Source of the DNA: an uncultured Muribaculaceae bacterium | Lineage (GTDB): Bacteria > Bacteroidota > Bacteroidia > Bacteroidales > Muribaculaceae | NCBI GenBank assembly: GCA_910578385.1 | Contig: CAJTQV010000003.1 | Span: 203,065-267,064, forward strand | Reading direction: 5' to 3' | Length of the DNA: 64,000 nucleotides | Part shown: piece after piece, positions 18,075-26,590 of the stretch | Layout of the letters: every line of letters starts with the position of its first letter | Position numbering within the stretch: position 1 is the first letter of the stretch | Translations under genes and position numbers: made by a program | The notes under the pieces: generated by a model | What the model was told of the DNA's origin: nothing | Database searches by the model: none | Seen by the model: only the letters and a program-made list of their open reading frames with translations

Positions 18075-18701
18075 ATGAACAAGACTAAAATTTCCATTTT
18101 ACTCCTCGTTGTGGCTTTCTGTACGGGTCTTTCCGCACAGGCAAAATTCGGCTTCGGACCCAAGCTCGGTATGAACGTGAACCAGATGTCGTTCAGCGGC
18201 TCGAAACTTCTCGACTCTGACAACCGCTGCGGTTTCACCGGCGGTCTCACAGCGGAGTATATCGCTCCGGTGCTTGGTATCGGCGTTGACATCTCGCTCA
18301 TGTACTCGCACATGAAGACAACTGTCGCAGTCGGCGAGGGTGCATTCTCAGCTACCGAGTCTGTAAGCGGAAACTTCTTCGAGATACCTCTCCACCTCAA
18401 ATACAAGCTCAGCGTTCCCGCCATCCAGTCAATCATCGCGCCTTACATCTACACGGGTCCGAGCGTGGCTTTCAAGCTCAGCGGCGAGAACAGCTATTTC
18501 GGCACGAAAGAGACACAGTGGGGCTGGGATCTCGGTATCGGTCTTGAGCTTATAAAGCATCTTCAGATCGGAGCCGGTTACACTTGGGGTATGAACAAAC
18601 TCGCTGAGGTGACAGTGGCGGATTATGCAGGTGTCGGCGTGTCCAAAGACATCAAGGTCAAGAACAACTACTGGACAATCACAGCTGCGTGGATGTTCTA
18701 A
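18075..18701 (+). CDS. Small outer-membrane beta-barrel protein (PorT/OmpA-barrel type)
   Basis: 208 residues starting MNKTKISILL. Signal peptide to about Ala22 (LSAQA), then FGFGPKLGMNVNQM, an eight-strand-type barrel pattern ending WTITAAWMF. This is a common Bacteroidetes outer-membrane barrel of unassigned function. It has its own -7 element and is followed 10 bases later by a paralogue, so the two form an operon and may have arisen by duplication. Confidence 0.75.
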   Translation: MNKTKISILLLVVAFCTGLSAQAKFGFGPKLGMNVNQMSFSGSKLLDSDNRCGFTGGLTAEYIAPVLGIGVDISLMYSHMKTTVAVGEGAFSATESVSGNFFEIPLHLKYKLSVPAIQSIIAPYIYTGPSVAFKLSGENSYFGTKETQWGWDLGIGLELIKHLQIGAGYTWGMNKLAEVTVADYAGVGVSKDIKVKNNYWTITAAWMF

Positions 18702-18711
18702 TACATAGTCT

Positions 18712-19320
18712 ATGAAGAAATTATTAGTAACCCTCATGGTTTTGGCCGTGGCTTTCGGAGCCTCGGCCAAATTCCGTTGGGGTCCGACGGTCGGTGCCAA
18801 TTTCATGTACTATTACTGGGAGCAGCAGCTTGTCAAGTCAACCACTCTCCCCGGTTTCAATGCCGGTGTGCAGTGCGAGCTGATGATTCCCGGAATCGGT
18901 TTCGGAATCGACTTCGGCCTGAAATATGTGAACCGTGGTGGACGTGTGGCCTTCGGCGAGCAGTACATCTGGTCGTCCGACGGTATCGGCACAACCGATC
19001 TCCGTATGCACACCATCCAGATTCCTGTTAACCTACGGTTCAAGTGGACCCGCATGGATGGTTTCGAGAACTACCTCGCCCCGTTCGCCTACGCCGGTCC
19101 GCAGTTCAATTTCAATGTGGCCAACACTGACTGTGCCGCCGTAAAGCGCACCGCAGGCTCGGTCGGCCTAGGAGTGGGTGCAGGAGTCGAGATCTATAAA
19201 CGATTCCAGCTCTCCGGTGGTTATATATGGGACGTGACCTACGATGTCGGCACCCATAAGCTTGACGACTTCACCGCCCGTCTCGAAGGTTGGGTGATTG
19301 ACTTCGCGGTCCTTTTCTGA
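18712..19320 (+). CDS. Small outer-membrane beta-barrel protein, paralogue
   Basis: 202 residues. Signal peptide MKKLLVTLMVLAVAFGASA, then FRWGPTVGANFMYYY and alternating strands ending in VIDFAVLF. Same fold and size as the preceding gene, to which it is linked by a 10-base gap. Function unknown. Confidence 0.75.
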   Translation: MKKLLVTLMVLAVAFGASAKFRWGPTVGANFMYYYWEQQLVKSTTLPGFNAGVQCELMIPGIGFGIDFGLKYVNRGGRVAFGEQYIWSSDGIGTTDLRMHTIQIPVNLRFKWTRMDGFENYLAPFAYAGPQFNFNVANTDCAAVKRTAGSVGLGVGAGVEIYKRFQLSGGYIWDVTYDVGTHKLDDFTARLEGWVIDFAVLF

Positions 19321-19340
19321 AACTTTTGAATCGTTGAATC

Positions 19341-19694
19341 ATGGAAGAAGCAAACGACAAGACACCCGCCGCGCAGAGCGGTGAGGAACTGGCAATAATC
19401 GAGAAGACCGTCGAGATGCTCAAGACGGTCTTCGATCCGGAGATTCCCGTCAATATCTATGACCTCGGTCTGGTCTACAAGATTGATTATACCCCCGACG
19501 ACAAGACGCTCCACGTCGATATGACACTCACCGCCCCCTCATGTCCGGCGGCCGACTTCATCCTTGAGGACGTCCGCCAGAAGCTCATGAGCGTCAAGGG
19601 ACCTGAGAAGGTGGACCTCCGCCTCGTCTTCGAGCCGGAATGGAACCAGGACATGATGTCGGAAGAAGCCAAACTTGAACTCGGATTTCTGTGA
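19341..19694 (+). CDS. DUF59/MIP18-family Fe-S assembly protein (SufT/PaaD-like)
   Basis: 117 residues. The DPEIPVNIYDLGLVY motif and the TLTAPSCPAAD segment with its conserved Cys are diagnostic of the DUF59 family, which helps Fe-S cluster maturation (SufT, MIP18, PaaD). A charged, low-complexity extension of ~20 residues precedes the domain. Its stop overlaps the GTG start of lpxH (GTGA), so the two are translationally coupled, a linkage that does not itself explain function. Confidence 0.85.
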   Translation: MEEANDKTPAAQSGEELAIIEKTVEMLKTVFDPEIPVNIYDLGLVYKIDYTPDDKTLHVDMTLTAPSCPAADFILEDVRQKLMSVKGPEKVDLRLVFEPEWNQDMMSEEAKLELGFL

Positions 19695-20473
19695 TAGCAT
19701 ATTTTCTAAGTGACCTCCACCTCGGCGCACCCTATTTCCCGGACTCGCGCGCGGCGGAGAAACGTGTCGTCGACTTTCTCGATTCAATCAAGGAGGAAGC
19801 CGACGCAATCTTTCTGTTGGGCGACATACTCGATTACTGGTACGAATACCGCTATGTCGTGCCGCGTGGCTTCGTGCGCTTCTTCGGCAAGCTCGCCGAG
19901 CTTGCCGACCGTGGCATACGCATAGTCTGGTTTATCGGCAACCACGACATCTGGATTTACGACTACCTCCCCTCCGAGCTTGGCGTTGAGGTCGTTGACG
20001 GCTACGCGGTCGAGGAGATTGATGGCCATAAGTTCCTGATGACACATGGTGACGGCATAGGCCGTCTGAAGCCATCGTTCAAGTTGTTGCGCAAGCTCTT
20101 CCGCAACAAGACATGTCAGAAAATGTTCTCGGCCATACACCCGCGCTGGACTGTGCCGTTCGCCTACAACTGGAGCCGCCATTCACGCAAGGTCGAGGGC
20201 CCGTCGCGTGAGGATGCCGAGCGCATGATGCAGAACATTTTGACCTTCAGCCGCGACTACCATGCCGAGCATCCCGACGTAGACTACTACATCTACGGCC
20301 ACCTCCACCTCTTCGAGCGCGTGGACCTCGGCGACAACGCCACCCTCATAGTCCTCGGCGAATGGATAGCCCGCCACTCCTACGCCCGCTGGGACGGCAC
20401 CCGCCTCACCCTCCACACCTACAACCAACACCCAATGCTATGTGTACAAGAGCTGAATGTCTTGAAAAACTAA
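19691..20473 (+). CDS. lpxH: UDP-2,3-diacylglucosamine diphosphatase
   Basis: 260 residues. Calcineurin-like metallophosphoesterase that cleaves UDP-diacylglucosamine to lipid X in lipid A synthesis at the inner membrane. Motifs in order: SDLHLG, GDILDYW, GNHD, THGDG and GHLH. The start is GTG at 19691, overlapping the previous stop by four bases. Its 3' end overlaps the nucleotidyltransferase gene by 34 bases in another frame. Confidence 0.87.
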   Translation: MIAYFLSDLHLGAPYFPDSRAAEKRVVDFLDSIKEEADAIFLLGDILDYWYEYRYVVPRGFVRFFGKLAELADRGIRIVWFIGNHDIWIYDYLPSELGVEVVDGYAVEEIDGHKFLMTHGDGIGRLKPSFKLLRKLFRNKTCQKMFSAIHPRWTVPFAYNWSRHSRKVEGPSREDAERMMQNILTFSRDYHAEHPDVDYYIYGHLHLFERVDLGDNATLIVLGEWIARHSYARWDGTRLTLHTYNQHPMLCVQELNVLKN

Positions 20474-20733
20474 CAGAAGCGGCACCATACATAAAGGAAA
20501 AGTATGGCGTGACTTCGATGTGTCTGTTCGGTTCCATGGCGCGGGGAGATAACAAACCCGGCAGCGATATTGATTTATGTGTTGAAATGTCATCTACGGC
20601 AATGAAAGTATTGGGTCTCAAAGTTTATCTTCAGGAACTGCTCGATACTTCAGTTGACCTCATACGTCGTCACAGCAATCTTCGTCCCCTGTTCATCTCA
20701 CAAATAGAAAAAGACGCTATCTATTTCATTTGA
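20440..20733 (+). CDS. Minimal nucleotidyltransferase (MNT-type antitoxin)
   Basis: 97 residues starting MCTRAECLEKL. The nucleotidyltransferase signature is GSMARGDNKPGSDIDL with the metal-binding Asp pair. Such small proteins pair with HepT (DUF86) RNases in the HepT-MNT toxin-antitoxin system and inactivate HepT by AMPylation. It overlaps the end of lpxH. The expected partner is present only as a C-terminal remnant immediately downstream, so this antitoxin seems to be an orphan. Confidence 0.8.
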   Translation: MCTRAECLEKLTEAAPYIKEKYGVTSMCLFGSMARGDNKPGSDIDLCVEMSSTAMKVLGLKVYLQELLDTSVDLIRRHSNLRPLFISQIEKDAIYFI

Positions 20734-20852
20734 CCAACATATACATCGCCCATGGCTATTTTCAGATTGATGCGGATTTTGTTTATGATGTGGTACGGTC
20801 AGACCCTGATTCTCTTGATGGAGCAATAAAGCTCCTGCTCACAAAACTGTGA
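20730..20852 (+). pseudogene. Remnant of HepT/DUF86 toxin (C-terminal part)
   Basis: The frame directly after the nucleotidyltransferase reads TNIYIAHGYFQIDADFVYDV..., ending in TGA at 20850-20852, with no start codon. It matches the end of HepT proteins, including the Asn...His-x-Tyr region of the RNase motif, but about 70 N-terminal residues are missing and the catalytic Arg position is lost. Read as a truncated toxin gene. Confidence 0.6.
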
Positions 20853-20922
20853 CGGTGCTGTTAAGCCATCTGGTGGTAACATAAATCCCCGTTTATTTAA
20901 AGATGTTATTTACCATCTAATG

Positions 20923-21094
20923 TCCCGACAATATTTTGCCTTAAATTCTGTTAATACTTTATAAATGTTTTAAATCTTATTTGCTTATGAAAAAACTGTA
21001 CACTTTTGTCGCAGTTGTCCTAACATTGTCAATGTTTACGGTTGCGCGTGCCCAGGAAGTTCCCGACACACTCGGTTCAAGTTATGAGCTGGAA
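20923..21094 (+). repeat. Promoter/signal-peptide repeat, copy 1
   Basis: About 170 bases from TCCCGACAATATTTTGCC through the signal peptide and first mature residues of the first plug-barrel gene. Copy 2 at 26576-26747 differs at only about 8 positions, at the same distance from the ATG, although the gene bodies are far more diverged. Confidence 0.85.
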
Positions 21095-23101
21095 GAGGTG
21101 GTCGTGGAAGGTCGTACACAAAGGGTTGTAAAATATGGTGTGGAATACATACCCGACAAGAAAACGAAAAAGACATCTATCGATGCCACCAACCTTCTGC
21201 TTCAGATGCAGATTCCCCAACTCAACGTCACCCCCGGTTCCACGACAGTAAAGACAATCTCGGGCAAGGATGTCGCCATGTTCATCGACTTTGTTCCCGC
21301 GACAGATCAGGACATATCGGGTCTGAGACCTGAGGACGTGGTGCGTGTCGAGGTGCTCAACTATCCTGAAGACCCACGTTTCCAGAGCGCCCCTCATGTA
21401 GTCAACTTCATCATGCAGCATTATGAATGGGGAGGATACACTAAACTGACGGCAGCGGGAAGAACGCTGGCATTAGACAGGATAAACGGGAGCGTCTATT
21501 CAAAGTTTGTATATGACAAATGGACTTTCGACGCAAACGGCAGCGGTGAGTGGACTTACCTGGGACGCAATCCGAGTACCAATACCCAGGTCTTCCGTGA
21601 TATAGATTACATGGGGAAACACTATGACGAAATTACGCGCCACACCTTCGGAAGTCACGATTACAACAGTCGTACTAACTCCCAGTGGGCCTCGGTCAGG
21701 GCGAGCTATCAGTCTCAGAATTCCTATATCCAACATTCCATTTCATTCGGACGATCCGGAAAACCGGTGGAGGACAACAAATCCACTGTCTCTTTTTCCG
21801 AAGGAATAATTGACAGCACAACAAGCCGTACCCTCGGCAGCAATCAGTCAATTTATCCCTCAATCCAAGGTTACTATCAGTTCATGCTTCCGAAAGGAAA
21901 CAGCATAATGGCAAGCTGGTCTTTCTCATATGGTTCCACATTAAGTAAATCCAACTACTCCATTGAAGACAAAACTCCCATCATAAATAACAACCGTGAG
22001 AAAGTCTATTCTCCCACTGCGACGCTGACCTATTCGAAACAGTTCGGCCACGGTAACACCTTCCGGACAGCCCTTATGACATACAATTCAATATACAATA
22101 CTGAGTATGCTGGTTCATACGATGGTCGGCAGGAACTGCTTTCCTCAGAAAACATGCTTTTTCTCGAGTACATGCAGAACTGGCAGATGGGTCTCTCGCT
22201 GTACACAAGGGTGGGTGCCTCATATGTGGTGGGTCGCGTGAATGGTGTGAATACCCTTGAGCAATGGAATCCCCGTCTGGGGGCGCAGCTCCAGTATCAG
22301 ATCAACGACAAGCATTCCGCAAGCATCGAGGGTTGGTGGGGTAATTCGCATCCGCAGCCTTCAACAGCTAATGATGCACTGGTGCAGAGAAATGAGCTGC
22401 TTTGGCTTCAGGGAAACCCGTTTCTGAAGAACACCATCTACATTAATGCCTCTGCATCGTACACCTACATACCGGTCAATATCTTTTCACTGTCGGCCAC
22501 AGTAGAGTATGAGGGTAATCCTGACAAGCAGGCATATGAATATTACACCCTGCCGGGCATTGACGGTCTCATACGCCGTTCGATCAACAGCGGAACCTAT
22601 CATACATATTTTGCAGTGCTGTCAGCGACCCTCAAGACACTGAATAACTCGTTGATATTCCAGGTAAACGGTAAAGCCACGAGAGTGGTTCTTACAGGAT
22701 GCGATTCGCAGGCAGTAAACTATCTGGTCGCCAACGGTACAGTACAATACTTACATAATAACTTCTCTGCTTCACTATTCTACGAATCTCCCTCTAAATA
22801 TCTCACAGCCTGGGATAATGGATGTCTGCTATCGCTACCAAGCGTTTACGGTCTTAGTGCAAATGTCGCTTTCGGAGATTTCAAAGCTTCACTCCAGTTT
22901 ATGAACTGGTTCAACAAAGACAGATTTGTGTCCAGACGGTTCAGCTCTCCCCGTTTCAGCGAAATGTCCGAGATCTGGCATAGGGATTTCTCACGCAATA
23001 TAGCCCTTACTCTGACCTACACCTTCTCTTATGGTAAGAAAGTGAATCAGTATAACGAGCTGCAACAGGGAGGCGGCGTCGGAACGGCAATTCTTAAATA
23101 A
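20987..23101 (+). CDS. Plug-barrel outer-membrane protein, paralogue 1 (OMP_b-brl_3-like)
   Basis: 704 residues starting MKKLYTF; the TTG at 20981 is unlikely. Signal peptide to about Ala22 (TVARA), then a TonB-receptor-like plug (VVVEGRTQRVV, GLRPEDVVRVEVLNYPEDP, VVNFIM) without a carboxypeptidase-like or clear TonB-box segment, and a long barrel ending LALTYTFSYGKK... It is a close architectural paralogue of the gene at 26640. It stands upstream of the regulator and the peptide-export genes and is likely part of the same locus. Substrate unknown. Confidence 0.8.
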   Translation: MKKLYTFVAVVLTLSMFTVARAQEVPDTLGSSYELEEVVVEGRTQRVVKYGVEYIPDKKTKKTSIDATNLLLQMQIPQLNVTPGSTTVKTISGKDVAMFIDFVPATDQDISGLRPEDVVRVEVLNYPEDPRFQSAPHVVNFIMQHYEWGGYTKLTAAGRTLALDRINGSVYSKFVYDKWTFDANGSGEWTYLGRNPSTNTQVFRDIDYMGKHYDEITRHTFGSHDYNSRTNSQWASVRASYQSQNSYIQHSISFGRSGKPVEDNKSTVSFSEGIIDSTTSRTLGSNQSIYPSIQGYYQFMLPKGNSIMASWSFSYGSTLSKSNYSIEDKTPIINNNREKVYSPTATLTYSKQFGHGNTFRTALMTYNSIYNTEYAGSYDGRQELLSSENMLFLEYMQNWQMGLSLYTRVGASYVVGRVNGVNTLEQWNPRLGAQLQYQINDKHSASIEGWWGNSHPQPSTANDALVQRNELLWLQGNPFLKNTIYINASASYTYIPVNIFSLSATVEYEGNPDKQAYEYYTLPGIDGLIRRSINSGTYHTYFAVLSATLKTLNNSLIFQVNGKATRVVLTGCDSQAVNYLVANGTVQYLHNNFSASLFYESPSKYLTAWDNGCLLSLPSVYGLSANVAFGDFKASLQFMNWFNKDRFVSRRFSSPRFSEMSEIWHRDFSRNIALTLTYTFSYGKKVNQYNELQQGGGVGTAILK

Positions 23102-23169
23102 CTTCCATCTTCGATTTTAGTCAGGGATGCACATATGTGCGTCCCTGACTCATTTTGCAATATCATATA

Positions 23170-23204
23170 CCCAAACTCTAACATCTAACATCTAAAACCT
23201 AAAA
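23170..23204 (+). repeat. ATCTAAAACCTAAAA-type array C
   Basis: Short degenerate heptamer array (AACATCTAACATCTAAAACC...) just before the promoter of the TPR regulator gene, plus-strand sense. Confidence 0.6.
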
Positions 23205-23211
23205 TGCAGGA

Positions 23212-23242
23212 TTTGCATATTCGGGAGTAATGTATTAATTTT
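23212..23242 (+). promoter_or_regulatory. Promoter of the TPR-HTH regulator gene
   Basis: TTTG at 23212-23215 and TAATTTTG at 23235-23242 with 19 bases between: a full match to the Bacteroidetes -33/-7 consensus, about 57 bases before the ATG at 23299. Confidence 0.75.
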
Positions 23243-23298
23243 GGGGGTGTGAACATAATCATGCGCGTATCATAAAGATTTGAATGATTTCTTAGGCT

Positions 23299-25173
23299 AT
23301 GAAGAACCTCCTGACAATCATGTTGGCTCTGGTCCTGCTCGCTCTTCTTCCCTCGTGCGCCGCGCGCGAGGGTCGTCATCGCATGGACCTGGTTGATTCA
23401 CTGATTAATGACCAACCCGACTCGGCATTGAAACTCCTGTTGGCTATGCCCCTCAACCAGCACAGGCGCGGCGCCAACGAGGCCCGCTACAACATGCTTC
23501 TCACCGAAGCCGCCTACAAATCCGATGGAATCACACTTCCCGATTCCATCAATCCCCTCCTCACGGACTCTATAATCGGCATCTCCGTATCCTACTACGA
23601 GCTGCACGGCGAACCCGCCGACAAATCGCGCGCCCGATACCTCGCCGGCATAGTGGATTTCTCTAATGGTGATTACAATGAGGCAATCATAGATTTCCTG
23701 ATGGCAGAGAAGTTCTCCGGTAAATCAGATGATAGTTATAAGAAGGCTTTAGGCTATCGGTCGATAGCGGATTGTTTCGATCAGCTCCACGACATATCAA
23801 GTGCTTTGAGATACTATCGGTTGGCAAGTAAGGAATTTGAAAAAACGCCGTATAAGATATATTTCGACTACAGCTTATATGATGAGGCCAGAATGCAGAT
23901 ATGTCTGAAAAACTATAATGAAGTTGTCAACCTATTGGACTCATGTGGAAAGAGTGCCTCCAATAGGAATGATTCATCCTTGTTGATATATGTTGCACGT
24001 CTACGCGGACAGTGCGAAATGCAAATGGATCAGCCATATAAGGCAATAAAAACTTTTAATGAAATTATGAAGGCAGACATTTCTGCTATGACACCACGTG
24101 ATTATAGTTTTCTCGGAGAATGTCTTCTTGCTGTTGGAGATTATAAAGGAGCAAAGCAGATTCTTGATTCTTCATTATCGAAACAAGCTGATATAACAGA
24201 TTTTTATAACGGTAGTAATAGCTTGATTGAGAAAATTATGGTATATGATGGTGATTACAAAGCTGCTTATGAAAAATCAATTGAGGGATTAAATTATCAA
24301 GGTGAAGTTATTAGTAAGGTTTGGAGAAGAGACTTTAATTCAGTAATTGACCATTATTACAGAGTAGAGGAACGGATTGCGTCCGAAAATAATAAAAAAA
24401 TTAAGGAACGGTCAATCTTTATAATAATCATATCAACTATATTGATTATTGTATGTATATTGGTTTATCAGATTCGAATAAACAAGCTGAGAAGAAAAAT
24501 GAACGGGGATATGCTGGTGGCACAGAATCTTAAGTCTGAACTCACACAAAGGAACAATCAGATGTCTGTCATGGAATCTATCCTCTCACATCAGCAAAAC
24601 GATCTTTCCGTTATTAAAAATAGAATGGAATTAGCCAATGGTGAGCTTGAAACAGCCAAAAGTAAAATAGACAATCAGGAGAAGGAAAGACAAACCATCG
24701 CCTCAAATATGCAATCATTGAAGAGTGCACTTGAATCAAGTGAACAAATTCAGATTCATTTGCAGGATAGTGTGAGGAAGTTGTTGGGAGAGAAATTTGA
24801 TATTTTAGATTCCTTATGTATGGCCTATTGTGCCAACAAGGCCAAGACAGATGAAAAGACCAGGATATATAGGCAGGTCATGTCAATCTTGTCGAGCTTG
24901 AAAGAAGATGTCAAAGTTATCTCTCGCCTTGAAACCACAATAAATATCCATGCAGACAATCTGCTTAAGCGTGTCAGAGAGCAGCTACCGAATCTTACGG
25001 AGGCAGAAATCAAGCTGTACATATTCTCGGTTTTGGGGATGTCCACTACATCAATGAGTGTTATTTTCGATGTAAATTACAACACAATTTGTGTCCGAAA
25101 ATCAAAACTGAAAAAGAAAATCAAGAGTTCAAATGCTGTTGATGCCGAAAAATTCAGTATGTATATGTCGTAA
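23299..25173 (+). CDS. TPR protein with membrane segment and C-terminal HTH (regulator)
   Basis: 624 residues. A lipoprotein-like signal ends PSC with Cys20, TPR repeats fill ~60-350, one membrane segment is at about 371-391, a coiled coil at about 400-480, and residues ~565-605 form a LuxR-like helix-turn-helix (LTEAEIKLYIFSVLGMST... then the VNYNTICVRKSKLKKKI recognition part). The layout suggests a periplasmic sensor linked through the membrane to a cytoplasmic DNA-binding domain. Base composition drops to strongly AT-rich after about 23650, unlike the flanking core genes, consistent with acquisition. It likely controls the adjacent peptide locus. Confidence 0.75.
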   Translation: MKNLLTIMLALVLLALLPSCAAREGRHRMDLVDSLINDQPDSALKLLLAMPLNQHRRGANEARYNMLLTEAAYKSDGITLPDSINPLLTDSIIGISVSYYELHGEPADKSRARYLAGIVDFSNGDYNEAIIDFLMAEKFSGKSDDSYKKALGYRSIADCFDQLHDISSALRYYRLASKEFEKTPYKIYFDYSLYDEARMQICLKNYNEVVNLLDSCGKSASNRNDSSLLIYVARLRGQCEMQMDQPYKAIKTFNEIMKADISAMTPRDYSFLGECLLAVGDYKGAKQILDSSLSKQADITDFYNGSNSLIEKIMVYDGDYKAAYEKSIEGLNYQGEVISKVWRRDFNSVIDHYYRVEERIASENNKKIKERSIFIIIISTILIIVCILVYQIRINKLRRKMNGDMLVAQNLKSELTQRNNQMSVMESILSHQQNDLSVIKNRMELANGELETAKSKIDNQEKERQTIASNMQSLKSALESSEQIQIHLQDSVRKLLGEKFDILDSLCMAYCANKAKTDEKTRIYRQVMSILSSLKEDVKVISRLETTINIHADNLLKRVREQLPNLTEAEIKLYIFSVLGMSTTSMSVIFDVNYNTICVRKSKLKKKIKSSNAVDAEKFSMYMS

Positions 25174-25238
25174 GTTGCCTATTAACAGTTAGATAGCATT
25201 ACTATTTCTGTTTTATTGGGATAAATTCCTGATTTATA

Positions 25239-25288
25239 GCAAGATACACACGAGAAATATTTAAAAATATTTCTCGTGTGTATCTTGC
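25239..25288. terminator. Perfect 24-base inverted repeat
   Basis: Arms 25239-25262 and 25265-25288 are exact complements with a 2-base AA spacer. It lies between the regulator stop and the next promoter. A terminator is the simplest reading, but there is no clear T-run and the length is exceptional. A recombination or protein-binding palindrome is also possible. Confidence 0.6.
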
Positions 25289-25362
25289 TTATAATCTGAA
25301 GTTTGTGCTTTATTGGCGAAATAATTTTCTGGCCGAATAATGTAAAATTTAAAATGCCGCCC

Positions 25363-25370
25363 TAATTTTG
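25363..25370 (+). promoter_or_regulatory. -7 promoter element of the DUF3244-rSAM operon
   Basis: TAATTTTG located 26 bases before the ATG at 25397, just after the long inverted repeat. No convincing TTTG partner. Confidence 0.6.
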
Positions 25371-25396
25371 CAACCGAAATCAAATTCATTTTAGCT

Positions 25397-25771
25397 ATGA
25401 ATTATAAAAGAATAAAAACCGCTTTCTGTTTAATGCTGGCTACTTCAAGCCTTGCAATAGCAGACGGCACTGTGGGTAATAATTTGGATGTCGTTTTAAA
25501 GCCATCAGTACCGGCTTCGCGTCCGAAGGCTCCTGCCAAAGAAACGGTCTATATGACCTATGACCCGTATGCGGGTACGTGTACCTTTACCATGAGTCCA
25601 GCCATCGAGTCGATGCAGATTCTTATCGAGAACTCTGCTGCCGGTATCGTAATCTATGATGAGGTGACTCAGGAGTACCCTGTCATCGACGCAACCATGC
25701 CGGGTGGTAACTATTCGATTACTTGTACCGCCAATACAGGGAGCGTGTTCGAAGCAACTTTTTCCTTGTAA
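25397..25771 (+). CDS. Small secreted DUF3244-like protein
   Basis: 124 residues. Signal peptide MNYKRIKTAFCLMLATSSLAIA, a Pro-rich linker (VPASRPKAPAKE) and a beta-sandwich-like domain (MQILIENSAAGIVIYDE... then GGNYSITCTANTG) resembling DUF3244 proteins of Bacteroidetes. It is the first gene after the -7 element and is followed 22 bases later by the radical SAM gene. Such small secreted proteins recur beside peptide-export loci; a role as accessory or surface factor is inferred. It is not an obvious peptide precursor because it lacks a Gly-Gly leader. Confidence 0.65.
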   Translation: MNYKRIKTAFCLMLATSSLAIADGTVGNNLDVVLKPSVPASRPKAPAKETVYMTYDPYAGTCTFTMSPAIESMQILIENSAAGIVIYDEVTQEYPVIDATMPGGNYSITCTANTGSVFEATFSL

Positions 25772-26394
25772 TGGATACAAAATGCGCTAAGCCATGAAGC
25801 CAAGTAAGTATAATTACATCGTTCCATTTGGAGAGAAACATGTCTTCTTCAACGGAATTACCCAAGCTTTCTTTATGGTCTCAAATGACCATAAAGATGC
25901 CTATCAGACAATCCTCGCCAATCCGGATGATAACGAGTCGGAATTTCAGGCGTTCATCGAAAAAATGAAGGTTCAGGGTTTTATTCTTGACGATGAGACC
26001 GACGAGATTGATATGGTAAAGAAGAAATATCATGCTCTCAGATGTCCCGAGCAATATTTTCTGATGGTTCTTCCTACATATCAGTGTAATTTGCGATGCT
26101 GGTATTGCATTCAGAATCATGAGGACTTGTATATGTCTGATGAGACGTTCGCCCGTGTCAAGAAACTTATCGAAAGAAAAGTCTCTGACGATTCCGTCAA
26201 GGATTTTCATCTGTCATGGTTTGGTGGAGAGCCGCTTATGGAATATGACAAAGTTCTTGAATTGACCCGATTTTCTCAAAATCTCTGTAACAAGATTGGG
26301 AAAACGTTCTCCTCCGCCATCACAACCAATGGCACACTGCTTAATCCTGAACGGATTGAGGAGTTGCGTGACGCAGGGGTGGTGTATTATCAAA

Positions 26395-26553
26395 TGTCTC
26401 GAAATCCACGGTGGGGCAGGTGGCGCAAGAGGGATAGCTATCAATGTCTATTGCAACGGTGCCAAATGCGGAGACGGATGCATAGAAGAAAAGAAATCGG
26501 TACAATGTGCGTTGCACATATACTGTGGAGAGAATACTCAGTGTACGGGTTAA
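26395..26553 (+). pseudogene. 3' remnant of a Gly-Gly cysteine-rich peptide precursor
   Basis: In the frame +1 to the radical SAM gene, the sequence from about 26395 reads CLEIHGGAGGARG, then a ~40-residue tail with six cysteines (CNGAKCGDGC ... QC ... YC ... QC) and TAA at 26551-26553. The Gly-Gly after a leader-like stretch, followed by a small Cys-rich core, is what a C39-peptidase exporter would process, and one lies 2.2 kb downstream. There is no start codon in this frame because it is joined to the truncated maturase. A SPASM fragment is the alternative, but the cysteine spacing does not fit. Confidence 0.5.
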
Positions 26554-26590
26554 AAAATATTGTCGGGATTCAATATCCCGACAATATTTT
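26554..26590 (+). terminator. 15-base perfect hairpin before paralogue 2
   Basis: Arms 26554-26568 and 26576-26590 are exact complements with a 7-base loop, starting right after the precursor-like stop. It could terminate the maturase transcript or attenuate the downstream barrel gene. The right arm is the first part of the duplicated leader; the left arm is missing at the other copy. Confidence 0.6.

Noticed and set aside
18008..18436. N-terminal extension of PriA by about 140 residues
   Set aside because: It would overlap a divergent signal-peptide protein and its promoter; PriA homology begins at the ATG at 18007.
26395..26553. SPASM domain of the radical SAM enzyme in the wrong frame
   Set aside because: The cysteine spacing does not match CX2CX5CX3C and the segment follows a Gly-Gly stretch; kept only as an alternative in the feature entry.
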